DNA of 64,000 bases, taken from Callaeas wilsoni. Taxonomy: Eukaryota > Chordata > Aves > Passeriformes > Callaeidae. Under the pieces are notes generated by a model, which worked only from the letters and a program-made list of their open reading frames with translations, was not told the origin of the DNA and did not search any database. The position numbers and the translations under genes are program-made. The stretch is taken from NCBI GenBank assembly GCA_013398955.1, contig VWPU01018787.1, positions 35,786-99,785 of the forward strand, in the 5' to 3' direction. This document shows positions 1 through 14,809 of this stretch, in pieces. Within the stretch, counting starts at the first letter, position 1. Each line of letters begins with the position of its first letter.

Positions 1-2399
1 TATGCTTTTAGACTCACCATCTGACTTGAAGAGAAGCTTAACCTCATTACAAAACAATGGTAGGCAACAGCCACCTTCAAAGCAAATACTTTAGGGAACT
101 CACTTCACAAAATAAAATTAATTATCTCTTAGTAAATAGGAAATTTCAGTTGCAAGGAATTCTTATAAGAAAAGATTAGGTAATTTTTCAAAATCAAACA
201 AGCTAGAAAATAGAAACATTCTCAAACTTCATTTAAAAAAAAGAATCTTAGAAGAAGCTTCAAGATGTATATTATTTGTTCTTTCAATCATTCAGCAAAA
301 TTATAGTTCTTAACTTGTCCGCAAGACTATGTTTTGTGCAATCAAGTCAGTATGTGACAAATCTAACCTCTAGAAAACCCTGTCAGCTATTCATATGTCA
401 GCCTGCTTGATAAAGCAAGTACTATCAGTAACAGAGAAGGCACACCCTGAATTTCTTGACAGGCAACAAGCACAGCATTCACACCTTTGCTATTTGATAA
501 ACCCATTCTAGCATTTAGCAACTACTTTAACTGGCAATGGAACAGTAAAGAGCACTCCTCCCACAAACAACACAGAGCAACATCTTCGTGTTAATGAATA
601 GACCATATGGACCTGTTACCTTAAATCACTACATTAAATTGATTTTGAGGCTATGAAAGACTTTTTTGGTCATCTTTAACCTGTCTCACATGACAAATTG
701 TGAGGATTATCTGAGTTGGTTACTGCATCCAGTCAAAAAACTATAGATGAGCTACGGCAGCTCTCTATCACATGCAACCTCAATTTAAAAGTTTCAAGTG
801 AAGAAAAGATCCACAAAATATCTTTGTAAATTTTTCCATTGGCAAATTATTTTCAGTACTGACATTTGTTTATTATTTTATTCCATTCTTGCTTTTAAAT
901 ATTGCTTTCGCTGTTGGAATGAAGAGCATGAGCAGATTTATTGTTTACTATGAAGAGGTTATCTTCAGGAAAGACTATACTGTCACATCATATTTCTCTC
1001 TTCTCTAATAGGAGATAAAACCTGCATTGTCATGGCTTTTTCTCAAATTTTGAATTTTGAACTTCCACTTTGAACTATTAATTCCCTAATTTGCTGCAGT
1101 ATTCCAGTAAAACAATGCCAAATGGAGTGATATTAAAATGATCTTTCTCCTCTTTCTTTGCAACAAATTTCATGATTTTTGTGTCCAGCAGCTGCCTGAG
1201 CTCTTCTCACTACTCCGAGTATGTGTTTCCACTGTGACACAGAATCAGTTTCAGCCTCTGTATTGGGTGACTATACTCTCCTCTTATACCTCTAGCACGT
1301 GGTCTTTTTCATCCAGAAGCAAAACCTCATACTTGGTTGTACTTCACACACGTTTTGATGGCATCCATGTTGTTAAATTATTTAAATTCTTATACAGCAT
1401 TGATTTGTCTTCCTAAGTGTTTGTCATTGTCATGGTTACAGCTTTGTCAGTGGTAATTTCACACCATATAATTGATAAAATATGTTGAAAGTGTTGAACT
1501 AAGAATAAGCTCATGTAAGATCTCATTAGAAATGGCAGCAGTTGCAGGTCTGTAATTCGTAAGCCACTGAATTCTTGGTGTTGCTCTCACATTAATCCGC
1601 CTTATGAAAATATAGTGCCACAGTTAATCATAAGTCTCTACAAACAATGCATCAACACCTTTACAAACCATGCTTTTAGCTCATAAGGAGAAGTATGAGT
1701 ACATATATATGACTGTAATTATTTATAAATATATGATGACTGGCGTTTATTAGATTACCCCATTCAAGTATTTTGTTAATAATGCCTAGTATTAGGGACT
1801 TGCGATTTTGCCTTTAATCAAAGTTGGATGGGTGTGCCAGTAAATATGCAGATCATTTTGTTTAATTATTCAAGTAATTGAACAGACAGATCCCTTGAAT
1901 GTTTTATTAGTAAGTTTTTTCCAGTGTCTATTTATTAAGAAAATGAGTGACAACTTACTATGAATCCTTTATTTCTTATTGTACATTAGATAATTGCTTA
2001 CCTTTATAATTTCTACCAAAACCTTCTTTATGTATCTTTTATCTTTGTCAATAGTTTCCCATACTTCTTGGTTTGTGTTTGATGCTCAGTAGCATTAGCT
2101 TCTCCCATCTTCCACTTCTTATAAGTATTTTTGTTAATTTCGTCATTTCCTCTCTAAACGCTGAGGCCTTTTGTTTAGTTCCATTTCTTTGGTTTTGATA
2201 AGCATCATGTTCCTAATGGACTGATAGAAAGCTTGACAGCACCTAGTAAAACACTTTTAAGTAGTATCCAAATGTCATTCGCACTAAGTTCTTACTACTA
2301 TCTGATTTAGCTATAAGTGGTTTTTTGCCTTTATGATAGGATCTCTTTAAATCATTACATACATATTTTACTTTTATTCTTCAATTCTATATGCACATT
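1..2399. other. AT-rich intergenic DNA, no feature recognised
   Basis: There are short open frames only, none longer than 92 codons and none resembling a known protein. No tRNA, rRNA, tandem array or retroelement terminus was recognised. Confidence 0.6.
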
Positions 2400-2795
2400 G
2401 TAAATGTGATTTACTGGAGCATAATGACAGATGAGGGAAGAGGCTGAGAGGAGAGCTTGCCTGGCATGAAGACAAGAAGGCTTTGTGGGGACTTAATAAC
2501 AGCTTTCCAGTACCTAAGGGGAGGTTATCAACAAGATGAAGCCAGACTCTCCGGCATGACAGTAAAAAAGGGAAAATTGAGATGCCACCTTTACACAAGG
2601 AAAAAAATCACTGTGGCACTAACCAAGGATGACTAACAGAGTATCTGGAAAGCTCAGTAATCTCTATCCTTCGAGGTTTGTCTGACTAGATGAAGATGTG
2701 AACAGCCCAGTCTGATCAGAGAGGTGGTCTTGCTTTAAGCAGGAGGGTGAACCTCCAGCAGTTCCATCCAGCCTGAATGATTCCAATTTTGCAAT
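2400..2795 (+). repeat. CR1 LINE fragment, 3' end, plus orientation (old)
   Basis: The text runs through the usual CR1 3' end landmarks in degraded form. A word like 'ttaataacagctttccagtacctaaggggag' (about 2,490-2,525, paraphrased from the sequence) corresponds to the ORF2 tail, where CR1 encodes A-x-F-Q-Y-L-K-G. A GTTCCATCCAGCC-type 3' UTR end and TGAATGATTCCAAT follow near 2,760-2,790. There are many stops and indels, so the copy is ancient. The left boundary is approximate. Confidence 0.7.
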
Positions 2796-5700
2796 AAGAC
2801 CACTTACAACTGTGCCAGTATTTATTTTTAAAATTGTTTGCAATTCCCTCTACTTGTCAGAATGAGGATTATGTTAGCATTCCATTGGGTTCGTTATGAC
2901 CATGCTTTAAATTTCAATTTTTAGAAAGATACTTAGAAATTCTAGGATGTTTTAGAATTAGCCACGTCACACCACCAGTTCTTGCCATTCTGAGTAGATT
3001 ACGTAAAGGAACACAAGTTCATTAAACATGTGAATACCTCTACCAACCTTTCCCTCGTTCTTTGTTTTGTATAGTAGATAGACTATTCTCTATAATAAAA
3101 AATCACCATTGGACGTGCAGTAGGGTTTTGTCAAACACTCATTTAAAAACTCAAATTTGCGTACATTGCCAATAGCAAGCTGTGATATAGTCACAAATTA
3201 ACATTCAACAGTTGTATCAATACCTTGTCAGGAGTTCGGGTAACACAGGTCAAGCAGTACTTTGTTGACACAAATTACTTGGTTTTCAAGCCCTAGGACT
3301 GTTCTTTAACCTTTATGTTATTTGACTGAAGTCAGTTTTCTATGTCCTGTATGCCACAGGCCAGCTGATACTGAGCATACAATATTCCCTTGCACTGAAT
3401 GTTATGCACACGAATGTTTTCTGCTGACATGTTGAGGGCCCAGATGGTACAGGCTCAGTTCTCTGTGCTACTAAAGAATTTTGTTTTCAGGATTTAATGA
3501 TTTAAAAAGAAAAAAACCCAACTGTCTCTTCTCCAAACAGTCACTTTTGCTTGGCTTTCTAATCAATCTTTTTTTCATTGATCAGAAAAATGTCTGAACA
3601 TGCATGCCTTTTTTGATAAAATTGAAAACTAACACCTTAAAGACAATTATTGTCATAATACTGACCTTTCTAATGCGGTGTTAATGTTAAAGTCTTAAAG
3701 TGACTTCTTTAAATATTCATGCTGATGATAATTCCCTTTCTTTCATGTCTGTATTCGTGACTCCTTGCCATAAACAACCTTAGTAATATGCCTGTAGGCT
3801 TATGACTCTCCCATAAAACCAATCACACTAGCGATCTCATTTTGAAGCTGGTATTAAAAGTGGGATAGGCAAGTGTTTCTGTATTAGCATAATCCAGACA
3901 GAACTTGCTGCATACAGCTGAAGCATAAAACTTTTCCTGTTACATGGTCTGACAGTTGAGATGAAGATATTTGGCAGGACTTGGCCTGCAATTTTGCAGG
4001 ATTTTGTCTGTAATACATTACTATAGTGTTCATTAATGCTCCAGGCTTTGGCTTCACTATTCAAAGTCTACAGTCACTATGTATTTTCTCTATGTACCCT
4101 GGGAGTAAACTGAAGGGGATGATGGTATAACTTATGGCTGAATTTTTACAATGTGACAGAAAAAATGCAAGAAAATATGTTTTTTTCACGGCATGCACAA
4201 AAGCACATTCTCAGCACTTTCTAAATAGACATAAACATCTCGGTTAATGTTATCTCCTTCTGTTTAATGACATGGATCTTCTTTTCCACTGCCCTTTTAT
4301 ATCTTTTCCTCCACTTCATGAAAAAACTTAAACCACTACTCTTGCTTGTGGGAAATAAGGAGTGTATTGTCTTTAGTATAGCGTATGCAGATCTACATCT
4401 CTGCATTGCTTTCAAAGGCTTCAAAACCAAGGAATTGGTTTAATTCTGAATCTCTTCAAATAGTACTAGGTAAAATGATTTGTAATGCATGATGAAATAA
4501 TTTTTACATCATCAGAACCCTTTAACCCATCCAAATTAAAATCCCTTACCTACTTACCAGTAGATGCCTTGGGAGGAGAGGAGAGGAAGACAGGGAGAAA
4601 GAATTTGCATCCAATTACTCCATATATAATTTTTCTCTAAGCATCATCTTCTGCCTGTTTTCAAAAACAGAAAGTGTTGAAAGTTTTGCATTCTTCTGGT
4701 GTCATCCAGACTTAAAAATGGAATAATTTCTGAAGTTTAAAGACTGGAAAACACCTCCCCCCCCAAAAAAAAAACCATTGTGGAAATGACCATGTATCAG
4801 AATAAATTTATTACCTCTCCAATGAAGAGTTCATGCTAATATAGGAAAAGAGGCATCTCTATTAACCTATGTTGATTGCTAGCTGGTCAATTGTTGTAGA
4901 CAAGATATATGTTTTCAAATAATATTAAAGCAATGCCAGTCTTAAGTAACTTCAGCCACCTAAAAGCTAGGCATGTAAACAATTTGTCTTACACATAGTT
5001 CTTCTCTTTAAATATTTGGTAGCAGTAAGGAGAAGTTGCCGCATCTCACATTCCAGGTTAGGTACTCACAGTGTGGATTTATGCATGAGGGTACATTTAG
5101 AGAAAAACTAGGAATTAAAAGACAATGAAAGGTGATTATTAGAAGATCAAATAAGTTAAAGATGGGAACTATAGCTACTATTAATTGACGAATCAAAATT
5201 TCAGGCCTTAAAATTTTAGATAAAAAAATTTTGGTTCCTAGATTTCTTCTCTACTTGAATTATCTACTGAGGATTGTTGTCCAGCAGGCTTTTTTAGTGG
5301 TTAGTCGTATGAGGTTCTCTTCTGTGTTTTTATTTGTGCTTTCAATTACAGTACACTTCTTAGTAGACAGGCAATACCTTTTATACTAGAAAGCTGCTGA
5401 AAGTAGCAAGCCCACACTTAGAGATCAATTGTTAATTATTTTAATTTTTCTGATGTGGAAAAAATGTACATGTTATTTTTACCACAGATTTTAATTAGTC
5501 CAAATCAACTTTAATATATAAGCTGTCAGAGGAAATGCCCAAACCATCTGTGAGAGTATAGTTACTTTGTGTAATGTGGCGAAGCCTCTACCTGCTATTA
5601 TTTTGTTTAGCCATCATAGGTGTTTAATTACATTCTTTTGATGTCAGTAAAACAATTTAACTCCCCCTGAAGACATTGAAAGGCATCTGCTATATTGGAA

Positions 5701-8700
5701 AAAGTATTTTCCCATGCCACAATCTGACTTTTACGCATAACTACTTACAAAACATGTATCTGTACCTTTCTCCATTCAAAATAAGTTTTATACTTTAATA
5801 AGAATTCAGTCATTATATTTTTCTTTTAAAGTATAGTCAGCAATATACATAGCAAAATGTATGTTTTCCTAACAAAGAACCCAATAGCTGGATATATATT
5901 TGGCAGATGTTCTAATGGTGTAATTTTGAATGATTGTATTTCATTCCAGAAGAGTTTTTCTATATATCCATACAGTAGAAACCAGAGCATAGCTGCATAA
6001 TTTATAACCATATTTGAAATTTAGGAGCTGGGTCAGCATATTTGATGGCGTATAAAACTAAAAACTCAGTCCAGGTCCATGATTGTCTAATGTCCATTTT
6101 GGAATGAAATTCCTTCTGTTGTATAAATATTAATGTAGAAATATGAAAAATAAGGCTCAGGTGAGTGTGCTTATCCCTTTCCATTAACTCTAGAGGAAGC
6201 CTAGAAATTTTACCTAGAGTAGGTTTAAAGACTAATATTAGGTGAGCTATGTTCCACTGTAAAAGTTGCCGTCTCTATTCTACAGAAACCTTGGCATAGT
6301 AAGTAAATTAGGATGCAAGAACCAGCCTTAATTTTTTTATTTGTGATTTTCATTGCTCATTTAATGCAATATTGTTATAAGATATAAAATGACGATGTAT
6401 GCTATAAATATGTACTATAAAACAGCAGTAAAGGAATGTTAACATGTAGAAAGAATGAGAATGAAAATACTGTCTAGCACCATCATCGCCCTTTTGGGTA
6501 TATGTCTTATGTTATTATTATCATAACAGTTATCTGGGTTTTGAACGTAACATATTCACTATTAAATATTTTCATGGTCTGTAAAAATATATTTTATTAA
6601 AGCAAACCAGTGAATGATTTTCATTGCATATGCCATTTGTTTCACATGCAATGAAACTCACCTATTTCTTGCACCTGATAAGTTCAACCAGGGAAATACA
6701 AATACAAAATACTCCATTTTTTTCCCATAAGGCAATTATAATTTAGTAAAAGCTATGAAACTTATATATAACTTTATTTATTCTTCAACTATTAGAATTC
6801 ATTTCACTGGGTCTAGAGCTCAATGCGGATACTTAAGAATGAATGGCATTATAAATCGCTATTATAATCAGAATTTAAGATATATCTACTTAACATAAAT
6901 AAAACGAAACACTTATTCAAATCTTTAAGTAGCCTATCTATTAATAACACAATACATCAACATTAATTTCATTGGAAACTCAGCAAACAGGAAAGATACA
7001 GACACTACCTTCCAACTTCCTGGTGGGATGTACAGTTTCCAATACCTTCTTTCTGCCCTCTCAAAATTATGTCTTTTGTAACCTAAAAAACAAGATTATT
7101 GTCATCAGGCAGTTACAGACTCAGGTGGTGCTAGAGACAATATTTACAGTCCTAGAGCAGTTACAGAGAACACATTTGATTTCATGTATGTGCACAGGCA
7201 GAAGGGAAAAGAAAACAAGAAAGGGGAGGGACAATCAAAGAAATCATCATTGAGTTCTCTCCTAGCAGCAGCTGTGGTAATATGAAATTGGATAATACAA
7301 TATTCTGTAGACTTACATGATTTACATCATCCTGAGCAGCTTCTGAAAACAATTAAGCAATGAATGCAGACCTTAGAAGATGTAATGCTGCCTGCCTCTC
7401 ACGATTTGATAGTTCAGTAATTTGAGTGCTCTATTCCTTATCAGTTTCAGTCCCTGACTGCTTATATCAGCTTGATGCAATAGTTGAATTTCAAAGTAGC
7501 AAAATATTAGAAAGCAGTAGTAAAAATCTGCTTTCAAAAGATAGCAGATTATTGACCGAACACAGTTCGTAATATTCTTACTGGCTAACTCATACAACAG
7601 GATCACCAAACAGTAGTTAGTAAGCCTAAAATTGTCTTAAATTCCCATTTTCATGAATTTTAGCAAGAAGTGGCAGACTTACTCTCAGTCATCCTCTTTT
7701 TCATTTATTTGTATCTGTTTCCCCAACTCATTATTTGACATCTGAATTCTGACAATATCAGTCATGGGCTAAGTTTCAGACAAGTTGCTCCCTTTCATGC
7801 CACCAGTTCACAAAGATAGTGTTTGGAGTCCTTTTTCTGCAGTGTCCAAACCTCAGCCATAGGACTACATAAAAGCAGTTCACTGGTAATATCATTTCCT
7901 CTGCCTCCTAACAGCTCCCCCAACAATGGGAATACACACTGACAAGGAAAAGGGGAATCTATGCTTGGAGATCTCTCTTAGGATAGACTATTAGCCGAGA
8001 TTTCATCTAAGGACAAGAATGAAGAATTATTCTCTTTGCTTCTGTCAAGGTCTTCAGGTGCATCTTAAAGCTAATCAGCAGAAAACGTCAGCAGATTTCA
8101 TGAAACATCAGTGTGGATATCTGATCATTATCTGTTTCCCAGAGGATAACCTCCATTGTTTTTCTACATCTATCTGACATAAATGTTTTGCATGGAAACC
8201 AATTTTATCATTTCTGAGCCAGGAAATTACTCTTCTAAATAGCAACCAAACCATAGTAAAATTTGACATTGAGTCAGTGTGAGCTTGAGAGCTATGGCTG
8301 TACACTGAGCAGCCATGATTTATAGTTGACAAGCTAATAACAGGAGCTAAGACAGTCTTAACAAAGATCAAGGCTCTTTTAAAAATAATTTGTTATGTTA
8401 CAATATCGCCACAGGTAAAATAATAAATTGTTCATGAATGAAGTTATGATGAAGGATTGGTTGGCAGTCTGGCTGGATATCAAAATGGTTTTTTTACAGA
8501 GTATGATTAGCTGAATAAAAGGTGAAGTGTCAACACATTTAATTTCTAAAGTATCATGAAAAAATGTAAGACTATTAATACAATGAAGTATCAGTGGACT
8601 CGTTACTATTCTTGATATAATCCTTGAGGACATGTAATAATTGCCTTTCAAGTTTTATATTCATTTGCTCATTCATTTTCACAAGTGTATAACTCTGCTT

Positions 8701-9439
8701 TTGTGGCCAGGCACTGACGGTGGTAACAAGGTTGGGTTTAAATATCTAGGGTTAAACTAAATTTAACAGAACCAGTAGCTAAAGCCTTACCTAGAACTTT
8801 GGGGGAAATACACACCTCTTTTTGGTATTGCTAAGACCAGAATCCTCTCTTGAAAGCATTGCATCTGCGGATAGATAAAAAGAACTCTAAGGAAACAGGA
8901 GAATACGAGAATGCGAATGTTGGAAGACACAAGAACAAATCTACCATGTCTGTAACAAAATTACCATTTTGGTGATACCTTCATCTGCTGTATCTGGTAT
9001 CCATCCTTCTAGACTACACGTACAGTAGACCATTCTTTCTTTGAAGATTCCTCACTTTTCTAACATAATATATTCAGAATAAGTTAACCACACTTAATGT
9101 CTTGCAGATGCAGCTTATGAGTGGCTGTGCTCATTCTCTTAGGAAAATTCTGACTACCAGACACACCATCTTAGCAGCATCCTCTCACCTCATGCAACTG
9201 CTGCACCTAGTCATGACGGTGCAATGACAGATAGACCACAGCTTTGCACTAAATTGTTGTCTTCATCTGAGCAACCCAGACATGTCCCACCCAGTGGAAC
9301 CATGGGTGTTGGGAAAAGAGCCTTGTTCATAAGTCATTATGGTTTAGCACTGTGCTAGGTAGGGAAACTGAAAGATCAGTGGGATTTGAAGCAGGAGGAA
9401 GCCTGGGAAAATAAAAGGATAAAGTGGTAACTGAGCTGG
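2796..9439. other. AT-rich intergenic DNA, no gene recognised
   Basis: All open frames here are under 95 codons and lack recognisable motifs, codon structure or splice-flanked conservation that can be judged by eye. Short homopolymer runs occur (for example C8A9 near 4,755). Undetected old repeats and regulatory elements may be present. Confidence 0.55.
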
Positions 9440-10160
9440 CAGAGCATAAAAAGTAAGCGATCAGTGGACTTGCCTGTTCATGTTCTGCACAAAGGGCTCT
9501 TGTGCCTGGGCACAGCATCTGGAAAAACCCAATTGAAAGCCAATGCCAAGCCCTGGGAAGGGACCAGGGCTCAGAGGCCCATGTGCTGATGGTGCGAGTG
9601 AGGGTGTGCAAGTGGGTATGTGAGGACTAGCAGGGTCTTGGACAAGCTGGACTTGCTGCAAGTATGTGAAGTGGACTGGGAGCAAGGCAGGTGTGTGTTT
9701 CCAAGGGTGAGACCACAGGAGGACCTGGCTGTGGAAGGGACTAGGGTAGTCCCTGCTGTCAGACGGACTCTAGGGTCTGGGACCATAGGGTCTGGGGGGC
9801 TCTGAGGCTGAGATCAGCTGGACAGTAGAGGTGTATCTGGAGCAGCAGCTGGAGTGGGCCTGCAGACTCAGGGGTTTGTGTGTCCCAGTGGCACCATCTC
9901 AGGGGACTGGGACTCAGGGGCCACCGCTGCCTCCACTGAATATCCGGGTTCAGCTGCTGGGTGGATCCACCCCGTACATATATTCCCACTAGCAGACCTC
10001 CATCCTGCTCAGCCAGAGAGGGGAGCTGGATCTTTGGTCCTGTTCGCGTGAGTGCTGAGCGTGTCTGTCTGTTATGAGCATGGCTGGCTGTGTGCACGTG
10101 AGTGTTCGTGGTGGGTGGGTGTGCATGTGTGCCTACTGGGAACGCATGCTCAGGTAATAT
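9440..10160. repeat. GC-richer block, possibly an unclassified LTR-type or other repeat
   Basis: GC content rises sharply against the AT-rich flanks. The block has G- and TG-rich segments (9,590-9,800 and 10,040-10,140), repeated GGGTCTGG words at about 9,773 and 9,787, and several GT/GTG runs. Overlapping open frames on both strands (60-112 codons) have no recognisable domain and are explained by composition. It may be an old ERV LTR or other repeat, but I saw no definite termini, target-site duplication or coding homology. Confidence 0.4.
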
Positions 10161-12409
10161 TTCATCATAAGCTGATTTACGGATTCATTTATTTAAGTTA
10201 TAGATATCTTACTCCCCAAATAATTACAATGCATATTATGGAATAAATAAAAAACAATACCAGGTACAACCTTTAAGTTAGCATTTTGCTAAATATTTAG
10301 TTACTAACTTTTTTCAAAGTTTCTGTCTTTCTAGCAATAAAAAATAAGGAAAGTTCCACCTTTGAAAGGTTTGCTTAGACAACATCAGAAGAACTCTTCT
10401 CACACTGTCCTGGAGAGGCATGTCAGAAGTTAAATGAAACAAAGCTTTACTAACCTTTTTAAAATACCTACTTCTCAAAATCCACAGGAGAGCCAGTGGA
10501 GGCTATTGAGATGTAGATATCATCTAAGCCATTAGTTTCCAGGGGTGATGAAAATAGAATAGCTAAATAGCTACTAAATAAGGACATCAGTGTTGTCTAA
10601 ACACGTGTTCAGGATTGGCATACAGTAGATAAATAACATATTACAAACTGTAGAAAAATCTATTAGAGTTATTCCTTTGACTGTTTTTTTGAAGACTTAT
10701 CCTCCTCAAAAATATCACAATAGCAATGCTGATGCTGTCATTCACCTTTCATTAAGAATGGTGGTAGGAATCCTGTAATTGTAAAAGATTTCTAGACAAA
10801 AATAAAACCATTAATGTACTCTTATTTTTTTTCACCTCTTACCATCTCAGCACCAACTTATAATGATTTAATGTGGATCACAGAAAATGCTGTATGACTG
10901 TTTTACTAATAGAATTGTGATAAATTTCTTATTTTCTGTTTAAAAGAATAAACTTAATTTTATTTCCAGGATGTCTTTTCACAAGATGAATGAAGGTACT
11001 ATGAATTCAGCAACATTCAGAAGATGAGCAAGAGGCTATGTTTAAGAAATTAAAGCTTCTGCTGACTGAAATTTGTTAGCAGAAGGCAGAAGAGATTTTT
11101 ATTCAGTTCAGTGAAACTGTTTGATTCAGAAAATCAGCTATGCCATGTTTGCCCTCAGTTTTGCTAAGAAAATATAGAAAAATGTCAGTTGACAAGATTT
11201 CTGTTCCACTGAATCACTGCTGCCCAAAGGTACAACACCTCAGTTCCTACAGTAAAGAAACCTAGGAATTACAATTAATTGAATTAATTCCATCCACATT
11301 GCTTTGGCCATTGCAGACAGCTGATGTAGCCAAAGCTCCAAGAATTTAATGTTAGCTTTTAGACTGATCTTCAGGAATGGGTTTCTTCATCTTCCGACAT
11401 GACTCTCATCAAAGTAATCTTCTTATCCTTTTAGGCGTTTTTCTATCTGTTCTGTGAAGCTTCAGATGTTCAAAGCAAAATGAGATGAGTCTGTAAACCA
11501 AGCCTTTCATTTTTGTTTTGCTTACAGCCTATTTAAACAACAGTCTCAGAAAAAAAATACCTATGTGAAAGTTTTCTGTGCTTTTGCTCCTTTAGTTAAA
11601 GCTCTTAAAATTCCCAGTTACCTTCTCTGAGACAGACAAATAGATAATAAAACCCAGGGGATTTGACTTGAAAATAGGTAGATGTAAAGGAAGAAGACTG
11701 ACTCTGTTCAAATAGAATCTTTCAGACATGTACACCTAACCATACAAATAATAATAAAAATAACATCACCCCTTCATTTAAATATAATAGACCACGAAAA
11801 TATTATACCTAAAATTAATAATTGTTTATAAAACATTTGTCGACTCTGAAGCTGGCTTGATTCATCACCATTTTGCTTCTTAAATACCTGTTGGTTTTTT
11901 TAAACTCATGGGTTTTTTCCTGGAGTTTTGAAATCTGGAACCATGACACACTAAGAATATCATATACATACCTACAGTTAAAATAGAAAAGAATTCCGAG
12001 AGGTCAAAGACCATTTCTTGTCACCTCTACTTACATAGATTTGAGAATCCAGATTTTATGCTGCTCCAAAATTTCACTCTTCTCAGAGATAAAATTTTTT
12101 CCCCAGACTCGAACCAGACTTTTTCTTGCTGTTTATGCCCATCATTTTTGATTCTATCCACTATGGATACAGAGAACAGATTGTACTCTTTTTCTGCAGG
12201 CACTTTGCATTTAAGAGAAATTCAGCATTTTATGAAAGCCCTGCTCTTGGCAAAACTGCAAGTTGCGCATGAGTTACATTTTCTTGAGCACAAAGGTTCA
12301 ATTACTATCCCTATACATCCACTACTACTACACTACTATATACTACGGCAACTTCTAAGACCTGCGGTGACATAGGAATACATTTCATTTCAGTCCACTA
12401 GGGATTGGG
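10161..12409. other. AT-rich intergenic DNA, no feature recognised
   Basis: No gene, RNA or repeat was recognised. Open frames are short and sporadic. Confidence 0.6.
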
Positions 12410-12552
12410 TAGACTATAGAGGTGGGCAATCACTGGGATGGACATGATCCTGTGCAACCTCCTCCAGATGAACCAGCTTCTGCGTCGGGGGTTGACTAAA
12501 TGATGTCCAGAGATCCTTTGCAACCCAACCATTCTGTGATTCCATGATTCTA
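12410..12552 (+). repeat. CR1 LINE 3' terminal fragment, plus orientation
   Basis: Degraded CR1 3' UTR words are followed by GCAACCCAACCATTCTGTGA and a second ATGATTC unit. This is the diagnostic CR1 terminus with the short 3' repeat. An antisense open frame of 118 codons overlapping it is an artefact. Confidence 0.85.
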
Positions 12553-14107
12553 CTATCAGCATCTCGCAGCAGAATTCCTTAAGACTAGTTGCAAGATCCT
12601 GATGGTATTTTTTTGATTTGGCATAGCAAGTTAATTTCATTAAAATCACCAGCAAATGTACCAAAAAAAAGCAATGTTTTTTTCCTTTTTGTGTTGCTGT
12701 GTTTTTTCTTCCTATGCTACAACATCTAGCATCCCAGAAAATTTTTCTGTACAAACGTGAAAAAAGAAGATGAAGAGTTAAAATGTCATTCTGTCTCTTC
12801 CATTTATTCTCCCTTTATTTGTGACTCACACACAAATAATAACTTTTGCTAAACAGAAGAATGAGTGGTAATATTTTCCCATGTAGCAGTAACCTGAGCA
12901 TTAGCAGAATCCCTTCTCACCACCAGATGTATACCTCCCAAACTGGAAGGATATGCTCATCCGGCTCTTTGATTCAAAGTAATTAGCATCAGACTTCCTG
13001 AATGAGAACATGTCCTGTGGAAACAGAAGGCGGGTTCACAACATTACTTAAGATGTTTGACCTGTTTGCATTCTGAAAGGTCATCTTGCAGACAGAAGCT
13101 TTCTGAAAGGATTTCTGTGTTTTTCGTTCTAAAATTCTTTAAAATATACCTTTAGAGTGGTTCCTGAAATGAGAATCGAGTGTTCAGCTCCAAAAGCTGA
13201 GGACGACTTTTTCCAGTAAAATGACATTATCTTACTCTCGGTATTTCCCCTCAATCAATAAAAAGATTTTTCTTTTCTCTAGATATGATGTTAATATCTG
13301 GAATTCATAATGCATCTTCCCAGTGTTTTCCATAGAGTATGAAGGCATGATAGACTAAAATGTTTTCATTAATTAAATATGCAAAACATGTTAGACCTAT
13401 TTTCATTAAAAATCATGTGTTTCTTCTGCTGGGTCAAAAATTATTATTTTATTTCTTTTACAGTACATGGATGAGTTTCAGAAAGTTATTGGATATAAAT
13501 ATCAGAAAAATATCAGCAATAGCTGGACAGACAGCAACATAGTTTATTTGTGTATTGTTAGGAGGGGGTTTTAGAAGGATACATGTTTCTCTGCAAACGT
13601 GTCCTAACTATGTGTGATATTTTGCTTGCGGCTTCTGTGAGACAATTCGATTTGTATTTAGTATCTTCAAAAAATGCATAGGGACAACCAAATGTTTTAG
13701 ACTGCTGTGCGTGAAAGCAGTGCATTGAGCAAGGACAAGACTTCAGAAACCCTGAAACTAAAGTGTGTACTACGAATCTTTCCCTTTCTCCAGAATCAGT
13801 ATTTATAGAAGACAAAGGATGATAGCATAATTCATGATGGAAGGGATTCCATCTGCCTCTTCAATCAGAGGGGCAAAAAAGAGTTACGTTTTCAAAGAAG
13901 AAGGAGCTGAGCACTTGGACACCAAACCAAGCTAGTTTGAATTGCTGAACCCCATAGCAGACTCAGCTCTCAAAGTTAATACTTGCACAGTATCATGCTG
14001 GCATTTAAAAGCTGTCTTGTTACTCAGCAAATGCAAACACAAGATGAACTGCCTTGAGCCATCCAAGAGTCATGTGACCTTGGGAAAAAGGCGGAGAGCT
14101 TGGAAGG
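12553..14107. other. AT-rich intergenic DNA, no feature recognised
   Basis: Only short frames without resemblance to known proteins; nothing else seen. Confidence 0.55.
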
Positions 14108-14300
14108 ATCACAAAATCACAGAACAGCCCAGGCTGGAGGGGACCTTAAAGGATCACCCTGTCCAACCCTTCACAGGAAAGGGAGATTGGATGAGATTAT
14201 CGAGTGTCCAATCACATATTGACAACTTCAGCGAAGGTTTCAGTGAAAACCTTCAGTCATTCCTCATAGTGAGGTTCTCTGCCTTGCAGCAGGGCTGATC
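14108..14300 (-). repeat. CR1 LINE 3' fragment, minus orientation (diverged)
   Basis: It begins with ATCACAAAATCACAGAACAG, then CCCAGGCTGGAGGGGACCTT and a GGATCACCCTGTCCAACCC word. This is the reverse complement of a CR1 3' end. The right boundary is vague because the match fades. Confidence 0.75.
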
Positions 14301-14809
14301 AGGCTTGGTAGCACAGTTTGTTGTGCAGTCTCCTGGCTTTGCTTCCTTTGGAACAGAAGCAGGGTGAGCTTGTCTCTGTTGGAGTGGCGGTAGGTAATAT
14401 ACCCTATAGAATAAAAGCATTAGTTACTTCAGCAGCCCTGAAAACCACAGTACTCTGCGGAGAGTTCCCTGAGGTAGGTTTCTGGTGCTCCAGATTTTTT
14501 TTAGCACCTGAGGGAGATTTCTACCATGTCAGGCTTAGGCACATACATAAATCAAGTTCTGGAACCTTGAGTTCTCTTCTAGAAATGAGCCTTAATGTAG
14601 TCCCATTTACTGTAATGAAGTAAAATACTGGCTGGCCACTTTTAAAGATATCGGCCATCCTACACATTGAAGGAAGATAGAAAATATGGAAAGAAGCTAT
14701 TTAAACATCTAATTAAAGACTACATCACTTAATATATATTCATAGATAGGGAAGGGAGGATAAGTTAAATTTGTCCTAGGTATCTTGATCTGATGTTTCC
14801 TGATTTCTC
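14301..14809. other. Intergenic DNA, no feature recognised
   Basis: A 101-codon plus frame (14,318-14,623) has no recognisable motif and is not supported as a gene. Confidence 0.5.
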
